A stretch of 64,000 nt of DNA. Source: Zeimonas sp964481165 (lineage in GTDB: Bacteria; Pseudomonadota; Gammaproteobacteria; Burkholderiales; Burkholderiaceae_E). Position 1 is the stretch's first letter. The number at the start of each line of letters is the position of its first letter. Positions 1-7,278 of this stretch are shown here, one piece after another. Below the pieces are notes generated by a model. The model saw only the letters and a program-made list of their open reading frames with translations, ran no database searches and had not been told where the DNA came from. Both the position numbers and the translations under genes were made by a program. The DNA is taken from NCBI GenBank assembly GCA_964481165.1, contig CAYZYC010000001.1, positions 12,431 to 76,430 on the forward strand, in the 5' to 3' direction.

Positions 1-1
1 C

Positions 2-184
2 ACGGCGCTGAACCCGTACATCGGCTACGCGAACGCCACCGCCGTGGCCGAGGAGGCCGACGCCACCGGCGGCAGCGTCTACAGGATCGTGCTCGAGCGC
101 GGGCTGATGACGCAGGCGCAGCTCGACCGGCTGATGCGGCCCGAGGAACTCACGCGGCCGCGGCCGATCCGCATCGCCGATTAG
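2..184 (+). CDS. Fumarase/aspartate ammonia-lyase superfamily protein, C-terminal end (partial)
   Basis: Only the last 60 codons are present; the gene begins before the window. The tail reads TALNPYIGYANATAVAEEA, followed by SVYRIVLERGLMTQAQLDRL and a stop at 182-184. The pattern N-P-x-I-G-Y then a helix and L-x-x-G-L-x-x-x-x-L-D is the C-terminal signature of the class II fumarase/aspartate ammonia-lyase superfamily. These enzymes reversibly eliminate water or ammonia from malate or aspartate to give fumarate. The catalytic loop (GSSxMPxKxN) lies outside the window, so fumarase and aspartase cannot be told apart here. Superfamily assignment is firm; the exact reaction is open. Confidence 0.8.
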   Translation, partial: TALNPYIGYANATAVAEEADATGGSVYRIVLERGLMTQAQLDRLMRPEELTRPRPIRIAD

Positions 185-357
185 GGCCTGTTCACACTAC
201 GCGCTGGCCGGTGCGGAACAGGCGGATCAGCGATTCCGCGTCCGGGTACTTCGCCATCGCCGAGCCTTCGCCCGGCGCCAGCCGAGGCGCCGTCGAAGGC
301 GCCCGAGGCGGCAGCGGGGCGCCCGCGCCGAGGCACCTCAGCTGCCTGGCCGAGACC

Positions 358-386
358 TTGCTTTCTCCGAAAACGGACTGGATAAT
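358..386 (+). promoter_or_regulatory. Candidate sigma70 promoter of the toxin-antitoxin pair
   Basis: TTGCTT at 358-363 and GATAAT at 381-386 are separated by 17 bases, close to the sigma70 consensus. Transcription would begin near 393, leaving a leader of about 13 bases that carries the AAAAGGAGA ribosome binding site before ATG 406. This is read from sequence only. Confidence 0.5.
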
Positions 387-404
387 CTCTCGAAAAGGAG
401 AGAT
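385..404 (+). promoter_or_regulatory. Inverted repeat over the -10 box and RBS of the TA operon (candidate operator)
   Basis: ATCTCTC at 385-391 and GAGAGAT at 398-404 form perfect 7-base arms around a 6-base spacer GAAAAG. The repeat overlaps the candidate -10 box on its left, and the right arm is the Shine-Dalgarno region just before ATG 406. It could be the operator for autoregulation by the Xre-family antitoxin, an RNA hairpin hiding the ribosome binding site, or both. Autoregulation is known for the family; binding here is inferred. Confidence 0.5.
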
Positions 405-405
405 C

Positions 406-864
406 ATGGGTGCTTCCTCCGGCGCACGACGCGCGTCGAACGCCTACCCGGCCAGTCGATTCGAGCCGCCCGCCTTCGTCGACCTGAGCGCGCGCAGCGA
501 ACGCGAGCGCCTGTCGCCCGCGGCGCTGCGCGGTTTCTTCGCGATCGCCGACCGGTGGAAGCTGCGCGACGACGAGGCGCGCGAGCTGCTCGGCGGCGTC
601 TCGAGCAGCGCGTACTACGACTGGAAGAAGAAGCCCGAGCGAACGCTCGACGTCGACCGGATCGTCCGCATCTCGTATCTGGTCGGTATCTACAAGGCGC
701 TGCACATTCTCTACGGCGACGAGCTCGCCGACGAATGGGTGCGGCTGCCGAACCGCAACGCGCTGTTCGGCGGCCGCTCGCCGCTCGAGTACATGATCGC
801 CGGCGGGCTGATCGCGATGCAGACGGTGCGCAGGCTGCTCGACGCGCGGCGGGGCGGGGCTTGA
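406..864 (+). CDS. Xre/MbcA/ParS-type antitoxin of a RES toxin-antitoxin module
   Basis: This 152-residue protein is the antitoxin partner of the RES protein that follows. A helix-turn-helix region at about residues 35-85 (RGFFAIADRWKLRDDEARELLG, then YYDWKKKPERTLDVDRI) is followed by the C-terminal MbcA/ParS toxin-binding domain (DUF2384). That domain carries the typical W-V-x-x-P-N-x-x-x-x-F-G-G-x-S-P-L-x-x-M pattern. ATG 406 was chosen because GGAGA lies just upstream and a promoter fits; the frame is open further upstream but without a start signal. The stop overlaps the toxin start by 4 bases (TTGA). In this family the antitoxin neutralises the toxin and represses its own promoter, and the inverted repeat at 385-404 is the obvious operator candidate. 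Confidence 0.88.
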   Translation: MGASSGARRASNAYPASRFEPPAFVDLSARSERERLSPAALRGFFAIADRWKLRDDEARELLGGVSSSAYYDWKKKPERTLDVDRIVRISYLVGIYKALHILYGDELADEWVRLPNRNALFGGRSPLEYMIAGGLIAMQTVRRLLDARRGGA

Positions 865-1586
865 GCAGCGCGCTTCCGCGCACGACGCTCGTTCGCCGCT
901 TCGACACGGTGCGCCTGATTCCATCGCGCTTCGCGCCGCGCGAGGACTCCGTGCTGGCGGCGATTGCCGAAGACGATACCGACCTGGCGGCTCTGTTCGA
1001 ACTGGACAACGCGACCAACGAGCGGCTGCGTGCCGAGCGCGGCCTGGCGCCGGGCATCGGCGTGGAGGAACTGGTGTTCGGCGTGCCGAACTACCGGATC
1101 GTGAACGCGGCGTTCGTTCACGCGCGCCCGGAAGGAAGTCGCTTCAACGGTCCGGATCGGGGTGCCTGGTACTGCGCGTTCGAGATCGAGACGGCGCTCG
1201 CCGAGATCGCCTTCCACAAGACCGTGGAGTACGAGGAAATCGGTCGCTTCGACGACAGCGTCACCTACGAGGCGTTTCTCGCCGACTTCTCGCACGAGTT
1301 CCACGACCTGCGCGGCGATGCACGCTTCGCACGCTGCCTCGACCCGGCGAGCTACGTGGCCTCGCAGCGTCTGGCCGAGCGGCTCCTCGAGCGCGCGTCG
1401 ATCGGCGTCGTCTACCCGAGCGTGCGCCGGCCGACGGGCACCAACCTCGCGTGCTTTCGCCCGGCGGTGGTCGGAAATGTGCGACGCGGGGAAGGGTGGC
1501 GGTTCACGTGGTCGGGGTCCCGGGAGCCGACCATCGTGCGCGAGGCGGCCGCGGCGCACGCGAGGCGGTTGCGGCGACGGCCGTAG
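861..1586 (+). CDS. RES-domain toxin (NAD-targeting)
   Basis: The product is 241 residues from a TTG start that overlaps the antitoxin stop (TTGA), so the toxin is translationally coupled to its antitoxin. The RES domain residues are visible: Arg94 in SRFNG, Glu115 in TALAEIAF and Ser187 in VYPSVR, the R-E-S set that names the family. Characterised members (MbcT, Res) degrade NAD+ by phosphorolysis or hydrolysis and stop growth. Length and gene order (antitoxin first) are typical of type II xre-res modules. No other start with a better ribosome binding site is apparent. Function is family-based; toxicity of this copy is inferred from the intact residues. Confidence 0.88.
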   Translation: MSSALPRTTLVRRFDTVRLIPSRFAPREDSVLAAIAEDDTDLAALFELDNATNERLRAERGLAPGIGVEELVFGVPNYRIVNAAFVHARPEGSRFNGPDRGAWYCAFEIETALAEIAFHKTVEYEEIGRFDDSVTYEAFLADFSHEFHDLRGDARFARCLDPASYVASQRLAERLLERASIGVVYPSVRRPTGTNLACFRPAVVGNVRRGEGWRFTWSGSREPTIVREAAAAHARRLRRRP

Positions 1587-1619
1587 GGAACTTCAAGCTG
1601 CCACTTCGACGCTTCGCCT

Positions 1620-2357
1620 TCACCTGCGCGGTCGCGACCCGGATGCTGCCGCCGGATTACGCCGGTACGGCTCCTCGAATTCGAGGAAGTCGTTCTCGGC
1701 GAGCGCACCGGACACCCAGTCGGCAACGCCGCGCGCCTGCAGCACGCGCGCAACGTAGCCTTCGGAGCTCGATTCGAGCGGCACTCCGTAGGTGCGAAAG
1801 CGCGAGGCGACCGGAGCGTAGAACGCGTCGGCGATGCCGAAGGTGCCGAACAGGAAAGGCCCTCCGGAAATCGCGAGACAGTCGGCCCAGATCTCCTCGA
1901 CGCGCGCGACCTCGTCGCGCACCGCCGCCTGTTCGCGCACGATGCGCGGACCGATCTCGGGCAACTGCGCCTCGATGTTCAACGGGAAGTGCGTGCGCAG
2001 CGCGGTGAAGCCCGAGTGCATCTCGGCGACGATCGAGCGCGCGCGGGTGCGCGCTGCGCGCGAAGCGGGCCACAGCCGCCGGTCGGGATGCAATTCGGCC
2101 AGGAACTCGGCGATCGACAGCGTGTCCCAGATCACCTGCATGCGCCCGTCGACCTCGGTCTGCAGCACGGGGACCTTGCCGGTGGGGCTCAGTCCTGCCA
2201 GTTCCCTCTTGAATCGCGAATCGGCGGCGAAGGAATCGAAGCGCACCATGACTTCTTCGAACGGGATCTGCGCATGGCGCATCAGCACCCACGGGCGCAT
2301 CGACCACGACGAGTAGTTCTTGTTGCCGATGAAAAGCTTCATGGGTGCCGGCGTCAT
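1620..2357 (-). CDS. Glutathione S-transferase family protein
   Basis: This 245-residue protein has an N-terminal thioredoxin-fold GST domain (KLFIGNKNYSSWSMRPWVLMR; TGKVPVLQ as the cis-Pro motif; then DTLSIAEFLAE) and an all-alpha C-terminal domain from about residue 95. The NYSSWSMR segment marks the group of bacterial GSTs with a Ser-rich active-site loop. It would conjugate or reduce small electrophiles with glutathione in the cytosol. The start at 2357 is preferred because its ATG overlaps the stop of the upstream SDR gene (ATGA); an internal Met five codons later (2342) is the alternative. A glutathione biosynthesis gene (gshA) lies 2 kb away on the other strand. Confidence 0.85.
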   Translation of the reverse strand: MTPAPMKLFIGNKNYSSWSMRPWVLMRHAQIPFEEVMVRFDSFAADSRFKRELAGLSPTGKVPVLQTEVDGRMQVIWDTLSIAEFLAELHPDRRLWPASRAARTRARSIVAEMHSGFTALRTHFPLNIEAQLPEIGPRIVREQAAVRDEVARVEEIWADCLAISGGPFLFGTFGIADAFYAPVASRFRTYGVPLESSSEGYVARVLQARGVADWVSGALAENDFLEFEEPYRRNPAAASGSRPRR

Positions 2358-3106
2358 TGCGCGAGGTAGGCTCCGTCGACCGGATGGTAGCTGCCCGTGA
2401 CGAACGAAGCTTTCGCCGAACTGAGCCACAACACCAGTTCCGCGACCTCCTCGGAGCGGCCGAGCCTGCCGATCGGGTGCAGCGAAACGAGGCCCTTGCG
2501 CACCTCGTCGGGCAGGTTCTCGAGCAAGGGCGTGTCGATGTACGCGGGGCCCACGGCGTTCACGCGAATGCCGCGCGTCGCATACTCGATCGCAGCGGCA
2601 CGCGTCAGCCCGACGACGCCGTGCTTGGCCGCCACGTACGGCGAGTGCCCGGGCGCGGCCACCTGCCCGAGGATCGACGCCATGTTGACGATCGCTCCGC
2701 CGCCGGCCGCGAGCATGGCGGGAACCTGGTAGCGCATTCCGTAGAAGACGCCGGACAGGTTGATTCCGATCACGCGGTCCCACTCCTCGGGCGGCATCTC
2801 GCCTACCGGGTGATCGGCCCCGCCGATGCCGGCGTTGTTGCACGCTACGTGCAACGCGCCGTACTTCTTCAGCGTCTGCGCGACGAGCGATTCATTGTCG
2901 GCGGGCTTCGACGTGTCGGCGCGCACGAAGAAGGAATCGCCACCGGCCGCCGCAATCTGCGACACGGTTTCCCGGCCCGGCGCTTCTGCGATGTCGGACA
3001 CCACGACGCGAGCGCCGGCCGCGGCGTAGGAAAGCGCGACGGCGCGCCCGATCCCCGATCCGGCGCCGGTCACCACCGCGACGCGGTCGGCAAGCAGTTT
3101 CTCCAT
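2354..3106 (-). CDS. SDR-family NAD(P)-dependent oxidoreductase
   Basis: The 250-residue classical short-chain dehydrogenase shows the cofactor motif TGAGSGIG at about residues 14-21, NNAG near 91-94, the catalytic Ser in NMASILG and the YVAAK catalytic Tyr-Lys pair near 157. An acidic residue after strand 2 (VVVSDIAEA) favours NAD(H). The C-terminal VTGSYHPVDGAYLAQ matches the family ending GxxxxVDGG. A strong ribosome binding site (GGAGGAAGGGAG) precedes ATG 3106. The last four bases overlap the GST gene, so the two probably form a two-gene operon. The substrate cannot be read from the sequence. Confidence 0.88.
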   Translation of the reverse strand: MEKLLADRVAVVTGAGSGIGRAVALSYAAAGARVVVSDIAEAPGRETVSQIAAAGGDSFFVRADTSKPADNESLVAQTLKKYGALHVACNNAGIGGADHPVGEMPPEEWDRVIGINLSGVFYGMRYQVPAMLAAGGGAIVNMASILGQVAAPGHSPYVAAKHGVVGLTRAAAIEYATRGIRVNAVGPAYIDTPLLENLPDEVRKGLVSLHPIGRLGRSEEVAELVLWLSSAKASFVTGSYHPVDGAYLAQ

Positions 3107-3191
3107 GGTGCTCCCTTCCTCCGATGTGGCTGCATTCGATCCGGCATTGTGCACTGGATCGTCCGGCACCCGGCGGCAGTGCGCGCCCGGG

Positions 3192-3197
3192 TAAGAT
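3192..3197 (+). promoter_or_regulatory. Candidate -10 box for the patatin-like gene
   Basis: TAAGAT lies 12 bases before ATG 3209. The same arrangement, a TA-rich hexamer very close to the start in otherwise GC-rich DNA, precedes several genes in this window (37651, 55132, 57365). No convincing -35 box is seen, so this is tentative. Confidence 0.25.
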
Positions 3198-3208
3198 GGC
3201 CGCCAAGC

Positions 3209-4321
3209 ATGCAGCGCGCCCGAAACGAAACTGCCTCTTCCCCGGGAAAGCCCCGATCGCGCGGCACGCGCCCGCTCGACATCGCGCTGCAGGGCGGCGG
3301 TGCGCACGGGGCGTTCACCTGGGGCGTACTCGACCGCCTGCTCGAGGATCAGCGCATCGCCATCTGCGGCATCAGCGGAACGAGCGCGGGCGCCATGAAC
3401 GCGGTCGTGCTCGCGTCGGGTCTGCTGCACGGAGGCAACGCCGGGGCGCGCGACGCGCTGCGCGAGTTCTGGTCGCAGGTCGCCTCCGCCAGCGCGAATC
3501 CGCTCAGCCGGGGGCTGTTCGGCGCCGTCTTCGGCAACGCGTTCTCGACGTGGTCGCCGATGTCGGCGTATTTCGATTTCACCGCGGCGAGCCGGATCCT
3601 GTCGCCGTACCAGTTCAACCCGTTCAACCTGAATCCGCTGCGCGACATCGTCGCGGACATCGTCGACTTCGAAGCGATCCGCGCGAGCGACCTGCCTCGC
3701 TTGTTCGTCGCAGCGACGCACGTGCGTTCGGGCCGGATGCGCATCTTCCGCAACGCCGAATTGAGCGTCGACGCGCTGATGGCGTCGGCGTGCCTGCCGA
3801 CGCTGTTCCAGGCGGTCGAGATCGACGGCGAGGCGTACTGGGACGGCGGGTACATGGGCAATCCGTCGCTGTTCCCGCTGATCGAGGAAACACCGGCGAA
3901 CGACCTGCTTCTCGTGCAGGTCAACCCGTCGCAGCGCGAGACCGTGCCGACGCGCTCGCCGGAGATCCTCGAGCGCATCGACGAGATCACGTTCCAGGGC
4001 AGCCTGATCAAGGAGCTGCGCACGGTTGCGATGCTGCAGCGGCTGATCCGCGCCGAGGGCAGGCCGGGGCACCAGTATCGCGAACCGCTGTTCGGCCAGA
4101 TCGATGCGCTGTCGATGCATCGCCTCGAAGGAGGAGAGACCCTCGGCGCCATGGGGGCCTCGAGCAAGCTCGATACCGACTGGACTTCGCTGCAGCGGCT
4201 GCATCGCGAAGGCTACGCGAGCGCCGACGCGTGGCTGAGCGTGAACTTCACGCACCTGGGCCGGCGATCGAGCTTCGACCTGTCGCGCGAGTTCGGCACG
4301 TCGCGCGCGACCGAGGCCTGA
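3209..4321 (+). CDS. Patatin-like phospholipase family protein
   Basis: The 370-residue product has the patatin fold: the oxyanion loop GGGAHGAF (about residues 29-36), nucleophile elbow G-T-S-A-G with Ser59, and catalytic Asp212 in W-D-G-G-Y. These form the Ser-Asp dyad of lipid acyl hydrolases. No signal peptide is visible, so a cytosolic or effector-like hydrolase is most likely. After the dyad the protein continues for about 150 residues (ERIDEITFQGSLIKELR), as in the RssA-like and DUF3734-type bacterial group. The frame stays open far upstream, but that region is antisense to the SDR gene; ATG 3209 starts where patatin-type sequence begins. The 102-base divergent gap to the SDR gene holds both promoters. 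Confidence 0.88.
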   Translation: MQRARNETASSPGKPRSRGTRPLDIALQGGGAHGAFTWGVLDRLLEDQRIAICGISGTSAGAMNAVVLASGLLHGGNAGARDALREFWSQVASASANPLSRGLFGAVFGNAFSTWSPMSAYFDFTAASRILSPYQFNPFNLNPLRDIVADIVDFEAIRASDLPRLFVAATHVRSGRMRIFRNAELSVDALMASACLPTLFQAVEIDGEAYWDGGYMGNPSLFPLIEETPANDLLLVQVNPSQRETVPTRSPEILERIDEITFQGSLIKELRTVAMLQRLIRAEGRPGHQYREPLFGQIDALSMHRLEGGETLGAMGASSKLDTDWTSLQRLHREGYASADAWLSVNFTHLGRRSSFDLSREFGTSRATEA

Positions 4322-4387
4322 CGCGCGAGCCCGGCGAGTCTGTCACCATTCGGTATTGCGCTCCCCCGGAGCCGACCGTCGACCTCC

Positions 4388-6055
4388 ATGCCAGAAGAAC
4401 ACTCGAACGACCCACGATCGCACGGATCGGTGGAGCAACCGGCCCGCGATCGGATTCGCGAGCGGATGGCGGCGCTCGCGCCGCAGGTGCTGCGCACGCT
4501 TCGCCGCGGAATCGAGAAGGAGAGCCTGCGCGTGCGGCCGGACGGGATGCTCGCGGACACGCCGCACCCCGTTGCGCTCGGATCGGCGCTTGCCCATCCG
4601 CACATCACGACCGATTTCAGCGAATCGCAACTCGAACTGATCACCGGAGTCCACGAGGCTGCCGATGACTGCCTGGCCGAACTGACCGAGATCCACCGGT
4701 TCGTTCACCGGCAACTCGGCGACGGCGAAATGCTCTGGGCGGCAAGCATGCCGTGCGGGCTTCCCGCCGACGACGCGATTCCGCTCGGCCGCTACGGAAG
4801 CTCGAACGTCGGACGCGCCAAGACCGTCTATCGGCAAGGGCTCTCGCATCGCTACGGCCGCCGGATGCAGACGATCTCCGGGATCCACTACAACTTCTCG
4901 TTGCCCGAAGCAGGCTGGTCGGCGCTGCAGCACATCGACGGCTCCGGCGACAGCGAACGCGCGTACCGCGATGCCGCGTATTTCGCACTGATCCGCAACT
5001 TTCGCCGGCACTCGTGGCTGCTGCTGTACCTGTTCGGTGCATCGCCGGCGGTCTGCCATACCTTCCTGGCCGGCCAGCCGCACAACCTCCAGCAACTCGA
5101 ACCGGGCACGCTGTACCTGCCCGACGCCACGTCGTTGCGCATGGGCCCGCTCGGATACCAGAGCGACGCCCAGTCGTCGCTGGCGGTCAGCTTCAACAGC
5201 CTGGAGAGCTATGCGGCTTCGTTGTCGCGCGCGCTCTCCGAACCGTATCCGGCGTACGAGCGGGTCGGCATCCACGATGGAAACGGGCTGTACCGCCAGT
5301 TGGCAACCACGCTGCTGCAGATCGAGAACGAGTTCTACGGGACGATCCGTCCCAAGAGGAGCATCCGCAGCGGCGAACGACCGCTGCGTGCCTTGTCCGA
5401 TCGAGGCGTCGAGTACGTCGAAGTACGATGCCTGGACCTCGATCCTTTCCATTCGATCGGGATCTCCGGTCAGACGCTGCGTTTCCTCGACGTGTTCCTT
5501 CTGCATTGCCTTTTCGCGCCGAGTCCCGACGACACGCCCGAGGAGATCGCCGCACTCTCGCGCAACCAGCACGACGTGGCGCAGCGCGGCCGCGAAACCG
5601 GACTGCGCCTGTGCCGGACCGACGGCGAGATCGAGCTGGTTCGCTGGGGAAGCGAGTTGCTGCGGCAATGCGAGCCGATCGCGGAGGCGCTGGACGCGGC
5701 GCAGTTGGTCGACGCGACATCGGCCGACGCGCGCGCCTATCGCGACGTGCTGCGCGCCGCGCAGCAGGCACTCGACGACGCGTCGCGAACTCCGTCGGCG
5801 CGAACGCTGGAAGAGATGCGCCGGGACTTCGGCAATTCGTTCTCGCGCTTCGCGCTTGCCCGCTCGCTGGCGAACCGGGACGAACTGCTCGCGGGCGCGC
5901 TGACGCCGCAGGCCGAGCAGCGGCAGCGGCGACTGGCCGAAGAGTCGCTGCGCGAACAGCATCGGATCGAAGCGGCCGACGACATGTCGTTCGAGACGTA
6001 TCGGCAGCGCTATCTCGCCGGCGAACTGCCGTCGACGTCGGCACCCACGCGCTGA
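4388..6055 (+). CDS. gshA: Glutamate-cysteine ligase
   Basis: The 555-residue enzyme makes gamma-glutamylcysteine from glutamate, cysteine and ATP, the first step of glutathione synthesis in the cytosol. It has the proteobacterial GshA pattern: RGIEKESLRV near residue 38, TTDFSESQLELIT (metal and glutamate binding), YRQGLSHRYGRRMQTISGIH (central signature) and EVRCLDLDPF near 350. Length is a little above the E. coli enzyme (518), with an extra N-terminal stretch of about 25 residues. ATG 4388 has no clear ribosome binding site, and the internal Met at 4466 (MAALAPQ) is possible. It stands alone; gshB is not in the window. Confidence 0.92.
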   Translation: MPEEHSNDPRSHGSVEQPARDRIRERMAALAPQVLRTLRRGIEKESLRVRPDGMLADTPHPVALGSALAHPHITTDFSESQLELITGVHEAADDCLAELTEIHRFVHRQLGDGEMLWAASMPCGLPADDAIPLGRYGSSNVGRAKTVYRQGLSHRYGRRMQTISGIHYNFSLPEAGWSALQHIDGSGDSERAYRDAAYFALIRNFRRHSWLLLYLFGASPAVCHTFLAGQPHNLQQLEPGTLYLPDATSLRMGPLGYQSDAQSSLAVSFNSLESYAASLSRALSEPYPAYERVGIHDGNGLYRQLATTLLQIENEFYGTIRPKRSIRSGERPLRALSDRGVEYVEVRCLDLDPFHSIGISGQTLRFLDVFLLHCLFAPSPDDTPEEIAALSRNQHDVAQRGRETGLRLCRTDGEIELVRWGSELLRQCEPIAEALDAAQLVDATSADARAYRDVLRAAQQALDDASRTPSARTLEEMRRDFGNSFSRFALARSLANRDELLAGALTPQAEQRQRRLAEESLREQHRIEAADDMSFETYRQRYLAGELPSTSAPTR

Positions 6056-6091
6056 GGCCGTCCCTGGAACCGCGGTCGGTCGTCCCGGCGC

Positions 6092-7138
6092 CTACGGAAT
6101 CGCGCCGTCCAGGCGGCGCTTGAGCGCGCCGAAACGCCTGCGATATTGCGCAGGCGTCAGCGCGACACGGCGGCGAAACAGCCTGCCGAAGAAGCTCGCA
6201 TCCTGGTAGCCGACGTCGACGGCGATCGCCTCGACGGGCGTGTCGCCGGACTCGAGCATCTGCTTGGCCTCCTCGAGGCGCAGCGTGTGGACGTACTCGA
6301 TCGGCGTCATCCCCGTGGCGAGCGTGAAACGCCGCTTGAACGTGCGCTCGGGCAGCCCCGACAACGCGACCATCCGGGCCACCGGAGCCTCGACGTGGTA
6401 GTTCCGCGCGGCCCACTGCTGGCACCGCTGCACGACCGGGTCGGCGCTCTGCGCGCCGTGCGTCAGCGACGCATACGCGATCGGGCTCGTTGCGTTCCAG
6501 TCCATCAGGTTGATCCGCGCGACCTGCATCGCCGCCTCGGTACCTGCATGGCGTGCGATCAGCGCGAGCACCAGCTGGTGCCAGGAGATGCCGCTGCCCG
6601 CCATCAGGATGCGCTGGTTCGTGCCGGCGGCGACGAGCCCGCGTTCCGGATGCCAGCGCACGGCCGGGTATTCGCGGCGCAGCGCATCGCAATAGGCCCA
6701 GTGCGAGGTGGCATCGCTTCCTTCGAGGAGCCCGGTCCGGGCGAGCAGCAGGGCGCCCGAGCACGCCGACGCGACCCACGATCCGGCGTCGTGGCACCGG
6801 CGGATCCACGCGGCTTCGCGATCGTAGCGATCGCCGATCGGTACACCGGGCGCTACTGCCAGATCGGTGATGCAGACGATGTCGGGCCGCGCGATCGACT
6901 CGAAGCCCGCGTCGGGCGTGATCCGCACTCCGTTGGCCGCCGTGAACGGCAGGCCGTCGCGCGAGACGACCTGCGGTCGAAACGGCGACTCGCCGCTGCG
7001 CCCGTGCACGAACTGCCAGTCGCGGCAGGTGCCGGCCAACGCGTCGTGAAAACCGTACAGCGTCGACGCGCTGACGTCGGGCACCGCGAGCAGCGCGACG
7101 TGGACCGGTGCAGCCTTCGGGCGCGTCGAATCGGCCAT
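6092..7138 (-). CDS. GlxA/FtrA-type AraC-family transcriptional regulator (DJ-1/PfpI + HTH)
   Basis: The 348-residue protein joins an N-terminal DJ-1/PfpI class I amidotransferase-like domain (about residues 12-190; the nucleophile elbow W-V-A-S-A-C-S-G-A keeps the Cys) to a C-terminal AraC-type pair of helix-turn-helices (about 235-335; RTFKRRFTLATGMTPIEYV and VGYQDASFFGRLFRRRV). Relatives such as GlxA, CdhR and ArgR control amino acid, carnitine or detoxification genes, often adjacent ones. It is divergent from the TPR gene at 7279. The shared 140-base region contains repeated TGCACGAA boxes, so autoregulation or control of that gene is plausible. The ligand is unknown. Confidence 0.87.
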   Translation of the reverse strand: MADSTRPKAAPVHVALLAVPDVSASTLYGFHDALAGTCRDWQFVHGRSGESPFRPQVVSRDGLPFTAANGVRITPDAGFESIARPDIVCITDLAVAPGVPIGDRYDREAAWIRRCHDAGSWVASACSGALLLARTGLLEGSDATSHWAYCDALRREYPAVRWHPERGLVAAGTNQRILMAGSGISWHQLVLALIARHAGTEAAMQVARINLMDWNATSPIAYASLTHGAQSADPVVQRCQQWAARNYHVEAPVARMVALSGLPERTFKRRFTLATGMTPIEYVHTLRLEEAKQMLESGDTPVEAIAVDVGYQDASFFGRLFRRRVALTPAQYRRRFGALKRRLDGAIP

Positions 7139-7158
7139 GGCATGGATGTCCGGTTTGT

Positions 7159-7208
7159 TGCACGAATCACTTTAGTCGAATCGGGCCACGCGCGACACAC
7201 TGCACGAA
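7159..7208. promoter_or_regulatory. Direct repeat TGCACGAA x2 in the AraC/TPR divergent control region
   Basis: TGCACGAA occurs at 7159-7166 and again at 7201-7208, 42 bases apart, which is about four helical turns and puts both boxes on the same face of DNA. AraC-family proteins commonly bind direct repeats in divergent promoters. Binding is inferred only from position and repetition. Confidence 0.35.
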
Positions 7209-7222
7209 CGGATCGGCAGAAC

Positions 7223-7238
7223 TCGCCCGGCCGGGCGA
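7223..7238. repeat. 16-base perfect palindrome in the AraC/TPR intergenic region
   Basis: TCGCCCGGCCGGGCGA reads the same on both strands and lies 41 bases before the TPR start codon. In GC-rich DNA some palindromes of this type arise by chance, but its place in a divergent control region makes a dimeric regulator site or a leader structure possible. Confidence 0.35.
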
Positions 7239-7278
7239 ACCCTGCCGTTGTTTCCTTTTTCGACACGGAGCAGAAGTC

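Noticed and set aside
185..405. Extension of the antitoxin to the upstream in-frame start at 211
   Set aside because: The added 65 residues look non-coding, lack a ribosome binding site and would place the candidate promoter and inverted repeat inside the gene.
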